Of a DNA stretch of 5,650 nt, positions 5,112 to 5,650 are shown one piece after another. This DNA is from Pseudomonadota bacterium (GTDB lineage: Bacteria > Pseudomonadota > Alphaproteobacteria > SMXQ01), in assembly GCA_022562375.1 (NCBI GenBank), contig JADFPK010000128.1, positions 1-5,650 of the forward strand, in the 5' to 3' direction. The translations under genes were made by a program, and so were the position numbers. Position 1 is the stretch's first letter. Each line of letters begins with the position of its first letter. Under the pieces are notes generated by a model. It ran no database searches. It saw nothing but the letters and a program-made list of their open reading frames with translations, and was not told the DNA's origin.

Positions 5112-5650
5112 GTGAACAAGTGGCAAGACAACAGGGCCTGGTTCTTGCTCGTGCCGGTGCTGGTGATCGTCGCGCTGTCGGCGATCATCCCGCTGATGAC
5201 GCTGGTCAACACCTCGGTCCAGGACATCTTCGGGCCAGGCAACCGGGGCTTCGTCGGCGCCGAGTGGTTCGAGGAGGTGTTCGGCGACCGGCGCCTGCAC
5301 GACGCGCTCGGCCGTCAGCTGACCTTCTCCGGGCTGGCGCTGCTCATCGAGATCCCCCTCGGCGTGGCGATCGCGCTGGCGATGCCGAGGCGCGGCTGGG
5401 GCGTGTCGGTGTCGCTCGTCGTGCTCGCCCTGCCGCTGCTCATCCCCTGGAACGTCATCGGCACCATGTGGATCATCTTCACCCGCCCCGACATCGGCTT
5501 TATCGGTGTCCTTCTCGACGGCCTCGGCATCCGGTTCGATCCTACCGCGGCCCCTCTCGATGCCTGGATCACGGTGATGTTGATGGAAGTCTGGCATTGG
5601 ACGCCGCTGGTCGCGCTGCTCGCCTATGCCGGGCTCAGGGCGATCCCGGA
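5112..5650 (+). CDS. glpP: Glycerol ABC transporter permease GlpP, 5' part
   Basis: The first 179 codons of an inner-membrane permease are present; the gene continues past the right edge. GlpP should pair with a second permease (GlpQ) to form the glycerol channel driven by GlpS/GlpT. The N-terminus reads NKWQDNRAWFLLVPVLVIVA, as in the MalF/UgpA-class permeases, and blocks such as IPLMTLVNTSVQDIFG, LPLLIPWNVIGTMW and MEVWHWTPLVALLAYAGL fit the GlpP branch. Hydrophobic segments lie at about 10-33, 70-92, 97-122 and 151-173. The window stops within the lead-in to the cytoplasmic EAA loop (AGLRAIP), the site that docks on the ATPases, so that loop cannot be checked. The start is GTG 5112, 16 bp after the glpT stop, with purine-rich GGGGGA at 5099-5104 upstream. 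No in-frame ATG is available near the homologous N-terminus. Confidence 0.9.
   Translation, partial: MNKWQDNRAWFLLVPVLVIVALSAIIPLMTLVNTSVQDIFGPGNRGFVGAEWFEEVFGDRRLHDALGRQLTFSGLALLIEIPLGVAIALAMPRRGWGVSVSLVVLALPLLIPWNVIGTMWIIFTRPDIGFIGVLLDGLGIRFDPTAAPLDAWITVMLMEVWHWTPLVALLAYAGLRAIP

Noticed and set aside
3206..5242. A 678-codon open frame on the minus strand, opposite glpS, glpT and the start of glpP.
   Set aside because: The plus strand encodes three clearly recognisable transporter proteins over the same bases. Long antisense frames are expected in GC-rich genes because stop codons are rare there. The translation is Asp/Arg/Gly-rich and has no recognisable domain.

Overview
The window looks like chromosomal DNA from a GC-rich alphaproteobacterium, most likely Rhodospirillales-like. 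The reasons are the strong G/C bias at third codon positions, the fused IspDF enzyme that is common in Alphaproteobacteria, the ispDF-pgpA-cinA order, and a glycerol ABC transporter of the type described in Rhizobium. The taxonomic placement is inference.

Layout. Positions 1-232 (minus strand) hold the start of a multi-pass membrane protein gene that runs off the left edge. A 199-bp divergent intergenic region (233-431) follows. A tight plus-strand housekeeping cluster comes next: ispDF (432-1613, two MEP-pathway steps of isoprenoid synthesis), pgpA (1621-2127, last step of phosphatidylglycerol synthesis) and a stand-alone CinA C-terminal/PncC-type NMN amidase gene (2111-2605), which overlaps pgpA by 17 bp. 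A 288-bp spacer (2606-2893) then carries tandem 17-bp repeats, a possible sigma-70 promoter, a 12-bp palindrome, and a 38-codon small ORF with a strong ribosome-binding site. That ORF spans two hairpins and ends in an ATGA overlap with the next gene. From 2894 to the right edge lies the start of a glycerol uptake ABC transporter operon: glpS and glpT (two different ATPases) and the 5' part of glpP (permease).

How the genes work together. The first three plus-strand genes are housekeeping enzymes for isoprenoid, phospholipid and NAD-salvage metabolism. The glp genes form a separate transport unit. GlpS and GlpT should pair as a heterodimer that powers import through GlpP and its partner permease, which would lie downstream of the window with the binding protein.

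Most interesting points. (1) The two ATPases are degenerate in a complementary way. GlpS lacks the Q-loop glutamine and the switch histidine, and GlpT lacks the LSGGQ signature. All three defects fall in the same predicted composite ATP site, while the other site is fully canonical. (2) The leader of glpS appears built for translational coupling through a small ORF and hairpins. No classic novel defence or mobile system is visible.
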